Source: Spisula solida (lineage: Eukaryota > Mollusca > Bivalvia > Venerida > Mactridae). From it: DNA of 64,000 bases. Position numbers and translations under genes: made by a program. Positions 1 to 11,558 of this stretch are shown in pieces. The stretch is from assembly GCA_947247005.1 (NCBI GenBank), contig OX365953.1:2981001-3045000 (forward strand), written 5' to 3'. The notes under the pieces are model-generated. The model did not search any database. It had not been told where the DNA came from and worked only from the letters and a program-made list of their open reading frames with translations. Every line of letters begins with the position of its first letter. The stretch's first letter is position 1.

Positions 1-1990
1 CAAGAATATTTTAAGTTTGGCCTGATGTAGTGTAGTAATGTTGTTGGTGCGGTGATGTTGACGTTATATGATGGGTGATGTTGAGAACTGATTTGGTATT
101 GTTGTCTTAGATTCTTTCTTGAACAAAATGAAACAGTCTGTACCTATAAAATTGGGAAATTTTAGCGCGACAATTCTCAAAATTGTGAATCATTAAAAAG
201 ATTTGTTTGGTTAAAATTGTTCATAGTTTGTTATTTCTACTGATAATACTCAAGTCATATGTAGCAACAACTTTTGCAAATTTGAAAATCTATTGTTTTG
301 ACTTTAAAACAGCCATACTGTTAGTTGCTTTTATTCCAGCGAGAACAAAACTAAAAAGGAGGACAATATAATTATATGCATTATTTTTGGGGAAAAATTA
401 AGACTTTTTGCGAAAAAAGGAGTTTATTTTGCTAGGGGAACTTGTGCCTGTATACGGCCCCAAATAGCCAAAAAAATTACTGACATTAAATGCCGAGCAT
501 AGATTAGGCAGCAAGCGCGTTAACCATTGAGCTATATGTAACGGAGGCCACATAGGTCACTGAATATGATGATGATAATATTGATAATTATTGATGATGA
601 TGCTGAACTGGACCAGGTTTCGCTGCTTTTAATTTATAGTTCATTCATTTAACTATCTATCACTTTATGACAATTGTTGATTCATGCATTATTTGCACTG
701 TGGAGCTGTTTTAGGCCTCTGTTATAATTATACAGTGTATAGACTTTCCGTCCAGAAATACTGGTTTCCAGTATTCTTTCATCTCTGTCTCAATTACTTT
801 ATAATTGGTTAAGTGTGGCCAGCTCAGCTATCCCAATTTTTTTGCGATAAACTTGAAATTAATTATACAGGAACTGATATGCCACATTCCATCACCACGT
901 CTGTATCAAGTTACAATGTCTCAAAAAATCAAGAGATGTTTTCAGAGACATGACTGTGCAGTATACAATCCCAATGAATGAGAGGAATCAGAAAAATTAT
1001 TTATTTAATTATTGTTCAGCTAGGCGCTGTCGCTGTTGGGGTCGTGGGTTCGAATCCCACTAACGCCGAGTGTGGGTTCATATATGATTTTTGGGAGGCG
1101 TTTAAGCCTCTCATTACTACCATTGCCCATTTCTTAATACAAAATTAACCGCCTTTAGGCTGCTATGTGAATCCAGTAGATCCAGAAACTGTCAACATTC
1201 CCAATACTGCTACATATGTTTCTCCAAATTGTTTAACTGATTTAAGCCAATCAGCAACATTTGTTTATTCTTAGATAAAAAATTATTGTAAAACTGTTCG
1301 TTAAATCGATATTTTTGCAAATAAAATCACTACACCGGCCGATACCGAACTTGTTTCATAATACGAAAATGACGTGTTCATCTAATATCCCGGCTGTAAA
1401 GCTATTTTTAGAAACTTCAGACTACGGTCAAGTGATGGTTTTATCAATGAATCGTATACGGTCTGCAAAGTACTGTTATGCAATCATATGGTGTCGCTGT
1501 ACTAGCTAGCCGCTTTCTATAGACTGTCTCATGCTGTGAGGGAAGTGATTACAAGACGGTATTGTAGAATCTGATTAATAGGCGCGTAGTATTATTTTAA
1601 AGCTACTTTTGATATACGCATTCAATACACATATTACATATAAATTAATATGCACCTTTTAACAATTATTTAGATACCCAACATGCCTATATAGTCACAT
1701 ATGCCTACTTTGACATTCAAGACAAGTTTGGCAGTAAGAAAACGAACATTTAACGTGTAAAGTCGGTTTAAGCTTTAGTAGCAGCAACCAGATCGCCCTC
1801 CACAAGTACTCTCAGTGCTTTGATTAAATATTTAATGGAAAGCTACTGTCCAAGGCATTCATAAAAGCCAAGTGGTGTGTCTGTCTGTGAGGCAAATAAG
1901 TAGTTAAAATTATCAGAGATAATTCAATATTTTCCTGCCTTATACCTCATGTACTGTAGTGACAGCGACCATATCAGCCTCATTTGAGCA
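1..1990. other. 5' AT-rich stretch with two tRNA-like fragments
   Basis: No gene is recognised. At about 500-535 the minus strand carries an A-box-like word (TAGCTCAATGGTTAACGCG), as in the 5' half of a tRNA. At 1040-1072 the plus strand carries a B-box (GGTTCGAATCC) inside a T-arm-like stem (GTGGGTTCGAATCCCAC). The halves are in opposite orientation and 500 bp apart, so neither is a functional tRNA; they look like remnants of tRNA-derived SINEs. The short ORF at 1315-1509 has no recognisable motif. Confidence 0.4.
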
Positions 1991-1999
1991 ACTTTTTTA

Positions 2000-2890
2000 G
2001 CTCACCTGGTAGTTGGGGTACCCACTATGACTAGGAATGTATGTATGAGTATCAAATAAGAACATCACAGTCTGTACACGGGGTAGTGATTACCCACTAT
2101 GACAACAAATGGTCGCACCTAGTAGTTGGTAGTTTCCAATCGGACAACTGATTTTGTACATGAAGGTTTCGAGTAGTACATATGTTATGAGTGGTCAATA
2201 AGGCCAAGCATGTAGCCACATGGCGCGCCTGAGTTGTCAAATGATGATCGGCCGTATCCAACGAGAATGTCTGAACCTAATGGTTATGAGTATTCTTTAC
2301 GACCAGCAATATATGTACATGGTGGAAATGAGTACACAATTGCACCTATAATGCCTGTACATGGTGGTTTAGAGTACCAAATAGGACCAGGAATGTCTGT
2401 ATATGGATATGTAAGTCACCACTATGACTGGGCATGTATGTACTTCAATAAGCAGTTACGAGTACCCAATTAGAACATGGTAAGTGTGACTACCCATTGA
2501 GACGAGGAATGAATGTACCTACCAGTGGTTATGGGTACCCAGCCTGACCAGCAATACCTGTATAAGTATGGTGGTTTTGAATATCAAATAGAACTAGGAA
2601 TGGTATTGGCTATGCTATCAAATTAGACTAGGACTGTCTGTGCATGGTGGTAGTTAATAGCCGATAGGACAACTGATGTCTGTATAGGGTTGTTTAGTGC
2701 TAAATAGAACCAACATTGCATGTAATGGTTATTCGTATGTACCAATTAGGATAGGTATGGATGTACTTAGTGGATTAATAATAATTTACCCAACAGTACC
2801 AGAACTGCCTATATATGGTTAGAATGTAATTTTGAATACCCATTAGGACTAGGAATGTCCGTACCCGATGGTCGTAAGTTACAACTAGGA
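2000..2890 (+). repeat. Degenerate ~42-bp tandem repeat
   Basis: Variants of a unit containing GGAATGTCTGTACATGGTGG and GAGTACCCAATTAGGACCA recur across the stretch with strong divergence. Central units are 42 bp long, a multiple of three. One frame (2234-2473) therefore reads 14-residue repeats of the type VHGGxEYxIxPxM for a short distance before stops. It is best read as an old minisatellite. Confidence 0.6.
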
Positions 2891-2894
2891 CACC

Positions 2895-3480
2895 AATTCC
2901 CAAAAATCACACTTTCCATTTATTATTTTTGTAATTTTCCCCCAAAGTATCTCATCTGGCAATACATATTTGAAATCTTAAACTGCATGTTACTACAAAT
3001 TTATCACATTAATATTATTTAGTTACAAAAAAATTATCATAGGAATGGTTTTATTGTAATCTACAGATTCCTAATACAATGTATTCACACTTTTCGGTTT
3101 ATTTTTTTGATGTTTTACCCCAAAAATATCACACTTTGCGTAATAACATCGCTTTAATTTTTTGCAGTATGAAACTGCACTATAATATCTTTCAATTAGA
3201 GTATTTTTTATAAAAAATATAAATAAATGCCAATGCAGTCCACAGATTCCAAAAATTCGCACTTTTCTCTTATAATTTTTAGCGTTTTACCCCAAAAAAA
3301 GCCATTTTGCACAATAGCAGCACTCTGATTTTTTTAGTCTATATAGGACAGGTTAATATCTACCTGTTACAGAGATTTATTTTAAAATAACATTATAAAT
3401 AAGATTGTAGTTAACCGATTCCAAACATTTGTACTTTTCGTTTATATTTTTTGACGTTTTACCCCAAAAAATCTTAACGC
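2895..3480 (+). repeat. ~175-bp tandem repeat, about 3.3 copies
   Basis: Segments starting near 2895, 3065, 3240 and 3415 each contain a 'cacttttc...tttttga(t/c)gttttaccccaaaa' block followed by AT-rich filler. The unit is about 172-175 bp and degenerate. Nothing coding is supported. Confidence 0.6.
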
Positions 3481-3584
3481 CCCAATGGCCAAAGTGCAGA
3501 CTTCAGGAAATACTCCAGGGACCATATGCTTTCAGAAAAATATAGTGACCAAAATTCCCTAGGGGGGGAGGGTCTTCTATTGGT

Positions 3585-3990
3585 GGCTCATGGACTATGG
3601 GCACTTCCACCTGAGCACGAAGCGCTCAAGATGAGCTACTGTGATCACCCTTTTGTACGTCGTCCGCCGTCATAAATTGGACTGTTAACACTCTAGAGGG
3701 AATAATTTTCAATTAATCTTTTTTAAACTTGGCCACAATGTTTGTCTCTAGATGAAATCTAGGTCAAGTTAGCAATTGGGTCATCCGGGGTCAAAAGCTA
3801 GGTCACTAGGTCACATCAAAGAAAAACTTGTTAACAAATTAGAGGTAATATTTTTGACATAATCTTAATGAAACTTGGTCACAATGTATGTCTCTATGAA
3901 TACCAGGTCAAGTTAGAAATTGGGTCATCTGGGGTCAAAAACTAGGTCACCAGGTCACATTGAAGAAAACTCTTGTTAACACTTTAGATG
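3585..3990 (+). mobile_element. Fragment of the AGCTCACCTG repeat family
   Basis: The start resembles GGTGGCTCATGG...GATGAGCTACTGTGATCAC. It then carries two internal units with the words CTAGGTCAAGTT and TGGGTCATC, followed by GGGTCAAAA and CTAGGTCAC, as in the copies at 4204-4885 and 17004-17980. It is cut off at about 3990 by a different repeat. Confidence 0.55.
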
Positions 3991-3991
3991 T

Positions 3992-4203
3992 CACAATTTT
4001 TATACGCCCGTTTGAAAAACGGGGCGTATTATGGGAACACTCTTGGTGGGCGGGCATGCGGGTGGCAGCGTCCAGCAGTTTGTCTGTACTCTAATGCTCA
4101 GGGTTTTCATCCGACAATGCTTATGGGCATAATATCTGGGCCAAGTTTGACTAAAGGCCAAATCGGCCTAGGCCTTATTGGGTTATTGGCCTTTAACTAC
4201 CAA
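3992..4203 (+). mobile_element. Repeat fragment starting TATACGCCCG
   Basis: The stretch begins TATACGCCCGTTTGAAAAAC followed by GGGGCGTATTATGGGAACAC, giving a small terminal palindrome, then GC-rich GGTGGGCGGGCATGCGGG. It has no coding capacity and ends against the inverted AGCTCACCTG-family copy. The 95-codon ORF crossing it (3988-4275) is a chance reading of two repeats. Confidence 0.45.
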
Positions 4204-4885
4204 ACAAGAGGGCCCAAAGGGCCCTTAGAAGGTCGCTCACCTGTCGTAGCAGTGCATGCAAGCCCAGTGATTTGACCTAGTGACCTAGTTCTTGGCCTCA
4301 GATATCAAATATCAAACTTTACCTAGATTTTGTTGAGACGATCATTGGGACCAAGATTCAAAAAGATAAGGTCAAAATTGTGACCTCTAGTGACTACACA
4401 AGGTTTTTCTATGATTTTACCTTGTGACCTAGTTTTTGACCCCATATGACCCAATATCGAACTTGACCTAGATTTTGCTGAGATGATCATTGTGACCAAG
4501 TTTCATAAAGATTAGGTCAAAAATATGACCTCTAGTATCTACACAAGGTTTTTATATGATTAGACCTTGTGACCTAGTTTTATACCCCAGATGATCCAAT
4601 ATCGAACTTGACCTAGATTTTGTTGAGATGATCATTGTGACCAGGTTTTATAAAGATAAGCCAAAAATATGACCTCTAGTGTCTACACAAGGTTTTTATA
4701 TGATTAGACCTTGTGACCTAGTTTTTGACCCCAGATGATCCAATATCGAACTTGACCTAGATTTTGTTGAGATGATTATTGTGACCAGGTTTTATAAAGA
4801 TAAGCCAAAATTGTGACCTCTAGTGTCTACACAAGCAAATTGTTGACGGACGGACGACGGATGAAGAGTGATCACAAAAGCTAAA
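4204..4885 (-). mobile_element. AGCTCACCTG-family element, minus orientation
   Basis: Its left end (CAAGAGGGCCCAAAGGGCCC then GGTCGCTCACCTGTCG) is the reverse complement of the right end of the copy at 17004-17980. Its right end has the GACGGACGACGG and GTGATCACAAAAGCT words. Between them are four ~150-bp internal units built on TTGTGACCTAG and CGAACTTGACCTAGATTTTG. It is non-autonomous and has no ORF. Confidence 0.65.
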
Positions 4886-4896
4886 AAGCAGTCACA

Positions 4897-4950
4897 ATGT
4901 CAAATGACATATTCCTGAGGGTCATGGGTTCAAACCCCACTGGGAGCAAA
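4897..4950 (+). repeat. tRNA-like B-box fragment
   Basis: The words GGGTCATGGGTTCAAACCCC form a T-arm-like stem with a B-box (GGTTCAAACCC), followed by an AT-rich run. No matching A-box or acceptor stem is found, so this is probably a SINE remnant. Confidence 0.35.
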
Positions 4951-4974
4951 TTTTTATTTTTTATTTTTAAGTAT

Positions 4975-5518
4975 TTAGGTAATGTTTTATAAATAACTCC
5001 AACCAATAGGAAAATCTTTTAAAAAATCATAAAAAAATAACCGTTGGCTAGATTTCGAAATAATTTTACTGAAATAGATGTTGGGTGACCCTCTTACAAA
5101 ATTGACAGTTTTATCAATATTCGTCAAAAAACATGGCCGCCAGTGGGTGGGGCGCTGTTTTTCCCTATATATCTATAGTAAAATCTTAAAAAATCTTCTC
5201 TAAAAGTACTGGTTGGATGTCACATTGGTAAAAAAATTTCTTGGGTGGTTCTTTGTTAAAAGAGCTAAAAGAATTATAACCTATGCAGAACCCTGGTTGC
5301 CATGGCAACCAATAGGAAAATCTTTTAAAAAATCGTAAAAAAATCAACTGCTGGTCAGATTTCAAAATAATTTTACTAAAATAGTAGTTGGATGACCCTC
5401 CTAAAAAAATTGACATTTTTATCGGGATTCGTCTAAAAAAATGGCCGCCTGTGGATGGGACCCTGTTTTCCCTATATACTATAGTAATATCTTTTAAAAT
5501 CTTCTTCTCTAAAAATAC
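4975..5518 (+). repeat. ~310-bp direct duplication
   Basis: The blocks near 4997-5215 and 5307-5525 share CCAATAGGAAAATCTTTTAA, ATGGCCGCC..GTGG.TGG and the TTTTCCCTATATA endings. The pair is a diverged tandem duplication of a repeat. No coding is supported. Confidence 0.55.
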
Positions 5519-5519
5519 T

Positions 5520-6083
5520 GGTCCGTCCTGGTTAACCCAAATTGACAGTTTCTTCTAGCATTATTATGGCTTGCTACAAAGCTTCCATACTTGCATGGAT
5601 GTTGTATATGAACACTCTCCACACGCCTGTATCACCTGACCCCATTTTGACCTTCACCTTGACCTTATTTTGGACTTAGACTTATTGAAGGGCCAAATTC
5701 TTGGTTAACCCAAATTGATCATTTCTTCTAGCATTATTATGGCTTGCTACAGAGCTTTCATACTTGCATGGTTGTTGTATTTGAACATTGATCTCCACAC
5801 ACCTTTGATCTTCACATTGACCTAATTTTGGACTTAGACTTATTAAGCGTCTAATTCTTGGTTAACCCAAATTGACCGTTTCGTTTTACATCATGTCCAT
5901 CATTGCGTTGCCTTAAAACTTGGCATACTTGTTTACCATCATAAGCCCCTTACATTATCAAAGCCATGTACATGTAACACTATTCAACATTATTACAGCA
6001 TTATGGCCCCTGATTGACTTAGCTTTTGTTATGGACTATGCTTCCATGGGGGCATAAGCGTTTATTGAACACAGTCTTGTTGT
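5520..6083 (+). mobile_element. Repeat family with CCTGGTTAACCCAAATTGA units
   Basis: Three internal units (near 5525, 5700 and 5855) begin GGTTAACCCAAATTGA. The element ends CCATGGGGGCATAAGCG. The element at 60569-60844 shares units and ends, which identifies a dispersed family with TATGCCCCC/GGGGGCATA-type termini. Confidence 0.6.
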
Positions 6084-6084
6084 A

Positions 6085-6186
6085 TATATTTTTTTGTAAA
6101 TATGTTTTTGCCATATTTATTTGTTATTTGTAATTGGCCAAAAGCAATGTTCTTTGCTGATTATGCCAATAAACTTTGAACTTTGG
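6085..6186 (+). repeat. Retrotransposon-like 3' tail
   Basis: An AT-rich stretch ends GCCAATAAACTTTGAACTTT, an AATAAA word followed by a short heptamer repeat. This resembles LINE or SINE 3' ends. No ORF is attached. Confidence 0.4.
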
Positions 6187-7779
6187 TATCCTCTTGTTTA
6201 ATATATAAGAATTAGTTTGCTTTAAATTGTTTGCCATGAAAATAAAATTGGTTGAAAATACTTCCAACTGATTTTCTCGTACACACCTCTACACAGAAAA
6301 TATTGAAACATGATCTCCTAATTTTCTCTCACCACAAGTCTTCTCATTTGGTGATAAGCTAGATCATGCTGACAGTCAACCAGGGCAGTAATGGCCATTG
6401 AATTTAAAACCGTGAAGATAACAATTTCATTCTGGATTAAATACCTACTGTGGAAAGCTAGGTCTCTCTGGAAAGTCTATACACTGTATAAGAAGAAAAA
6501 CCCCTGCTGGTTGGTCTTTTTAAAATCATGGATTTATCTCCAAAACCACAAAGTAGAACATATAGTACTTGGTCTGTAACTCTGTATACAATCTATGTAG
6601 AGATTTTCACCAGGTGAAGATTGTTGTTTTACAGGAAAATAGAGATAGATATCATAATCTAGTTCACCTACACTCCGTGATAAATGGTTTCTGGTGTTCT
6701 GTGAAAGATATGGGTTACTAAGTCAGTGGGTAAGAATGCTTGCAGTTTCTTATAGTGTTTATATTCATTATTTCATCATTCTATTTTATATTCTGTTTTC
6801 TATCGTTTTTAGTGCTTGGCAAGTACAATTCTAACTGTTCAGTTATAATATGATGCACATAGGTCACATGTTCAAGATTACTAACATTTTTAGCGTGACT
6901 TTTTCTTCTTCATTGTCGTGATGGGATTGTCTGCGCTGGTTAAGTTTTTTTGTCAGAAGAATTTTCTTAAAGACTATCAAAGGTATCCACTTGAAACTCG
7001 ACATAGTTATTCACCATCACAGGGGCAGTCCATACTGACAAAGCTGATAACTCTGTGACCTGTATTTATAAAGCCTGCGGATCGCCTGCCCAGTGAAGAT
7101 AGGATATGTTCCATGAATCGCGAGTACTGTATCTAGATACGTTTAACTGACCCGTGAAAATAAATATCAAAATGATTCCTGAAAAATAAAGGAATTTACT
7201 CTGAGATGTATTCCATTATTCAGAAATCGAAAGTACAAGTTTAGCAAATTCGACAGTACTGAATTTACATTGTACGTGTATGTTGTAAACATTCTTCCTG
7301 GGGGAAACCACGGCGGATTTCAAATGAAATCATGGTAAATCAAAGTACTGAAGTATTGTTACTGGGGGGAAATCACAATTCTTGGTAATATAGGGTTTCA
7401 TCTTTAATGGTAATAGATTTTTAAAAAAAGTGAATATTGTGAAAAGGTCTCAGAGACGCGATAGCAGCTGACTCACTTAAATCACACTACAACAGACTCA
7501 TTACAATAACAGAGCTCATGAAGGCAATATATACCTACTGGGTAGCCCTAAGTAATATGCCACATTGTGTGTTCGATTCCCCGTATTTTGCATTTTCACT
7601 TACATTACCTCATAAGATATGCTCTTTAAACAAATTATCAAACATCGAATGTGCCTGTGGACAACAAGACATACATTGTATATAGTATTGCATGTCAGAC
7701 TCGCGTAACATATAGAATAAAACAGTTGTTTCCGCACTAATTATTTAGTAGTAAACTTAAATAATATAAGAAATCGGAT
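6187..7779. other. No gene seen; one dispersed repeat
   Basis: AT-rich sequence. The segment 6948-7065 (AAAGACTATCAAAGGTAT...TTCACCATCACA) is repeated at 9155-9262. A B-box-like word (GTGTTCGATTCCCC) occurs near 7570 without other tRNA features. Nothing else was recognised. Confidence 0.4.
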
Positions 7780-8350
7780 AGGGGATGAATGGGCGCAAGG
7801 AAATGAAAAAATCCAGGGTCTAAAAACAACAAAAAGTTTTAATTCAACAATTCTTCAGCTGCATATATAAATTATAAACCACCCCGAATAGGTTATGATT
7901 TAAGCAAGAACAAATAAAATAGGGGTCGAAACCAGATGTACGTTATGGTCTCGACTTTCGGCTGGAAAATTGTATACATACGCAGCTCAGCGCTCAGAAA
8001 AAAGTTGAGCTAACGACAGACTTTTTTGCTGATAATCTGTGGTAGTTTAATGGATCAAAAGTCGATCAATACTATTAACTTGGGCGCAAGAAAATAAAAA
8101 AAACAACTATTAACTGACAACTACAGAGTCCTTTTTCCATAACCCAACCTGCATACGAACTGGATTGAGTACGAATAGCGAACAAATTTGTTGGGGACGA
8201 AACACAAATAACTGATATGGTCTCGACTTTCGGCAGGAAAAATTTATATAACAGGGCTGGGAAAAGGGTCGTTATAACGGTAGACCCAAAATATTCATCT
8301 GAAGATCTCTGCATGGTTAAGTTAATGGAAGAAATGTGGATCAATACTAT
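7780..8350 (+). repeat. ~300-bp diverged direct duplication
   Basis: Two halves, about 7790-8070 and 8085-8350, share GGGCGCAAG(G)AAAT, GGTCTCGACTTTCGGC.GG and a TGGATCAA..TCAATACTAT end. The minus-strand ORF at 8075-8392 is a chance reading of the second half. Confidence 0.5.
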
Positions 8351-9684
8351 CAACAAATGCAAAATAATGTAAATAATGAAAAATAAGCACACGTTAGATC
8401 AGGAGTTTCTTGCTAAACTGTAATATGAATGTTAAAACCATGAATTGTGTAAAGTTCGTCTGCTCAACGGGTTATTTTTAAGAGTGACATTTTTATCAAC
8501 CCTTAGAAATCCTTAGTCATTTTACCATGCGTAGGAATTTATTTGCACAAATACATTTATTCATCGAAAAAAACTTTCAAAAAGTTCACGTAATACAAAC
8601 AAATAAAAGATCGTTCAGCTGTTATAAACAAATTTTCTAAAAAACCATTGAAAATTACGATATCGGTTGATATTTGCTGGCACTTGTTTCTTGCTCGGAT
8701 GAATTGGTTGTGGAGAAATTACATAGTTAAAATCGTAGTGATTTCTGAGATAGTATGTAATACGAAAACTGGGGGTTCCCCCCAGTAAAAATAGAGTTTG
8801 TTTTAAAAAATTGAACAAAAAAACCGAAATTGAACAGATTTTAAGTGGATCGCGATATGCCTTTTATTTTAACTGCTGATATGACACAATTGTATCGGGC
8901 AGTTTGGATCGCAATTCACCGGTGAATCGTTACAGCCCTAGTATATATAGAGTTAACTGCCCTTGAACATAGAAATAGTGGTAAAGTTTACACATAAACT
9001 GAATTTTCTCAACCACTATCAAAGCTTTCAACATAATGGTCAATACACTTATGGAATGTGATGACCTACATCTATTGACAAGAGGAAATAAATATATCCA
9101 GCATGTTATAAGAGTTATTCCCCTTTTCTGACTTCAAATTTTTACACAAAAATGTCAATTTCTCAAAGACTATCAAAGGTATTCACTTGAAACTCAACAT
9201 AGATATTCACCATCACAAGGGGGGGTCTGTACTGACAAGGCTGGTAATCTGTCCTTGTTACTCTTATAATGTTCACATACAGGTGAACAACCAGAACTGT
9301 CAAGTAGGAGAAAGTCGAGCATTCTGCACATGTATAGGTGGTGCTCTTGTTCAATGAAAGTTACAATAAAAAACACACATTAAAATTAAGCCTAAGGTTA
9401 CTTTTCAATTTCATCTATAGATAGAAAATATGACCCTAAATTTGGAACACAAAACGCGGAGTCAAGCACTTTATTGATACTCTATATCTCGTATTGATTT
9501 CATAACTGATTGGTTACAACTATCTTCCATCCTGTCGGTATAAAGATGAACACGGATCATTAGGGACCCTGACATTGTCTCAATTTAAGATGTCTTACCA
9601 ATGTAATCCATCTTTATAATAGAGCAACAACCTCTCAACAGCTTTAATTTGGTCCTGCTAGAGCTTGTGGCTGTGGAATGGTCG
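8351..9684. other. No gene seen
   Basis: AT-rich intergenic sequence. 9155-9262 repeats the segment at 6948-7065. Near 9619 there is a fragment (AGAGCAACAACCTCTC) of the CAGTG/AGAGCAACA MITE family found elsewhere in the window. Confidence 0.4.
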
Positions 9685-9938
9685 TATAGTACGGAGAATT
9701 TGACACAATTCTCAACCTTCTATTAGCATAATTTAACAGCTGATGTATTGTCTTTATTTATAACCCGGTTGTATGTTTTTATAAGCCGAATAAGACGCAC
9801 GAGGTGTAATACAAACACAAACCTAAAGGACCAATATATTGCATGATTTGCTTGCGGAAATTTATATATTCAATTCAAGAACCTTTTAATATATTCCAGC
9901 ATAAAGGTCAGGATCACGTCAACTTCTACATACTGTAT
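9685..9938 (+). mobile_element. MITE family E, copy 1
   Basis: The element begins TATAGTACGGAGAATTTGAC and ends with TCAGGATCACGTCAACTTCT, an imperfect inverted repeat of the start. The internal words CAGCTGATGTATTGTC and TTGCATGATTTGCTTGCGG (allowing for orientation) recur in the copies at 38343, 41163, 49151 and 54513. It is non-coding. Confidence 0.65.
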
Positions 9939-10199
9939 ACTGTATTAATTAAGTGGTTAATACATTCAGTATTCAGTGAGGCAGTGCTGCTCTCATGATG
10001 ATTCTATCAGTGGTTAGAACATATTGCACTCATCTAGAGTTAGCTATATAAATATACATTCTGCTGGTTCTCAGTACTGTCACATGTTGTATTTGTTTGT
10101 CTGTTAAAGTGCTTAGGCCAAGGTTTACAGTATGCATTGGTTCTGATTCCCTGACTTGATCTGAAGAAATGATTGTTTGCTGTTTGCTTTCGACTTAGT

Positions 10200-10680
10200 C
10201 ATGAGTCCGACATGAGGAATAGCAGACTCCACATGAGAACCCAAGACTCGGCATGGGAACCCAGACTTGACATGGGGAACCGGACATGACATGAGGAACT
10301 CCAGAATCGACATGAGAACCCAGACATTGTGAATCTCAGACGTGACATGGGGAACCAGACTTGACATGGGGAACCAGACTTGACATGGGGAACAGGACTT
10401 GACATAGAGAACCAGACTTAACATAGGGACCCAGACTTGACATTGTGAATCCCAGACGTGACATTGCGAACCTCAGATTTGATATTGTGAACCCAGTCTT
10501 AACATGGGAACCTTAGGCTTTATATGGGAAAGGTATCTCAGCTTGACATAGCGAACCCAGACTTGACATGGGAAGTCAGACTTTAAATAGGACAAAAAAA
10601 CAGGCTTGACATGGGAAGTCAGACTTTACATAGGACAAAAAAAACAGACTTGACATAGATAGGGAATCAGACTTGACAGT
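10200..10680 (+). repeat. ~20-bp degenerate minisatellite
   Basis: Around twenty variants of CCAGACTTGACATGGGGAAC run in tandem and are followed by a TA dinucleotide run at 10681-10704. The two minus-strand ORFs over it are repeat artefacts. It lies about 0.75 kb upstream of the first PHKG coding exon. Confidence 0.8.
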
Positions 10681-10704
10681 CTATATATATATATATATAT
10701 ATAT

Positions 10705-11433
10705 GTAAAATGTATAAAGTTTCTAATTGCTGTGCATATTTTGTGTTTTCAGGTATGTCATACAAGCAGTGACTATAACCGCAGTGATATGCCTCCTCAT
10801 GCTGTTGTACATGTATTGATTGATTGAGACAAGAAGGAGACGTGTATTCGTCTGCTGGTATTTTCTCTTAATTAAATACAGTCAAATGAATTACCATATC
10901 ACTGCAATCGAGGGTCGTAATAAAAGTTGAGCACAGTTATATGATTATCTCCAATTCAAGGGAAGTAATAAAGGTGGGAGTGTTGTTATATTCTCTCCAA
11001 TGCAAGGGAGGTAATTTGGACTAGGATATTTACTTTGAAGGGGGGAACATTCTGATGGATTTTTGGAGGTATTGAAATATGAAGGCAGTTTATCATACTA
11101 GTGTTATAAGATTGAATGAAAAACATTTTTGGGGGACTTTTATCAACTAATTTGTGAACTGCAATTTTTGCTTGTACTTTATGGTACATGTTGTTGACTT
11201 TGATCACTAGACTTGAATTAACTGTGAAAACTTTGTGTAATATTGAACAAACAGGGCGTTTTATATTGAATCGTTTCCGTAAACGATCAATATTTTTACA
11301 TTCAATACTTGGAATACCAAATGACTGTCATGAGATTGTGAAGACTTGTCTTGTGTATGAATAGCTGACATTTGTATATAATTTATTGAATCTCAAAGTG
11401 TTGACGTATTCTCACCCCTCCCCGGTCGTCGAA
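10705..11433 (+). promoter_or_regulatory. 5' flank of PHKG exon 1a
   Basis: This is the unique-looking interval between the TA run and the exon 1a ATG, so the promoter and 5' untranslated region are expected here. I see no convincing TATA box. A C-rich stretch (CACCCCTCCCCGG) lies at 11414-11425, just before the ATG. The assignment is by position only. Confidence 0.3.
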
Positions 11434-11558
11434 ATGGTACAGTCGGTGAAAAGTGATCGAGGTGGTGTCGGAGCGGATGAGGTGGACGCCGATCTACCGT
11501 CACAGGATCAGGCCAAAGAGTTCTACGCTAAATATGAGCCCAAAGATATACTTGGCAG
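11434..11558 (+). CDS. PHKG: PHKG exon 1a (canonical first coding exon)
   Basis: This exon encodes 41 residues plus two bases of Arg42. The ATG at 11434 is the first in frame after a TAG at 11362 and has a G at -3 and at +4. The N-terminus is acidic and polar, followed by [12 protein letters not shown], which is the usual PHKG beginning and the first beta strand of the kinase. The donor is AG|gtaagt and the intron is phase 2, so the split codon AG|G gives the Arg of the glycine loop. The transcription start and any 5' untranslated exon were not identified. Confidence 0.9.

Noticed and set aside
500..1072. tRNA gene
   Set aside because: An A-box-like word on the minus strand and a B-box on the plus strand are 500 bp apart in opposite orientation. 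No acceptor stem or anticodon arm can be drawn.
3988..4275. 95-codon forward ORF with glycine-rich segments
   Set aside because: It spans the junction of two different repeat elements and has no recognisable domain.
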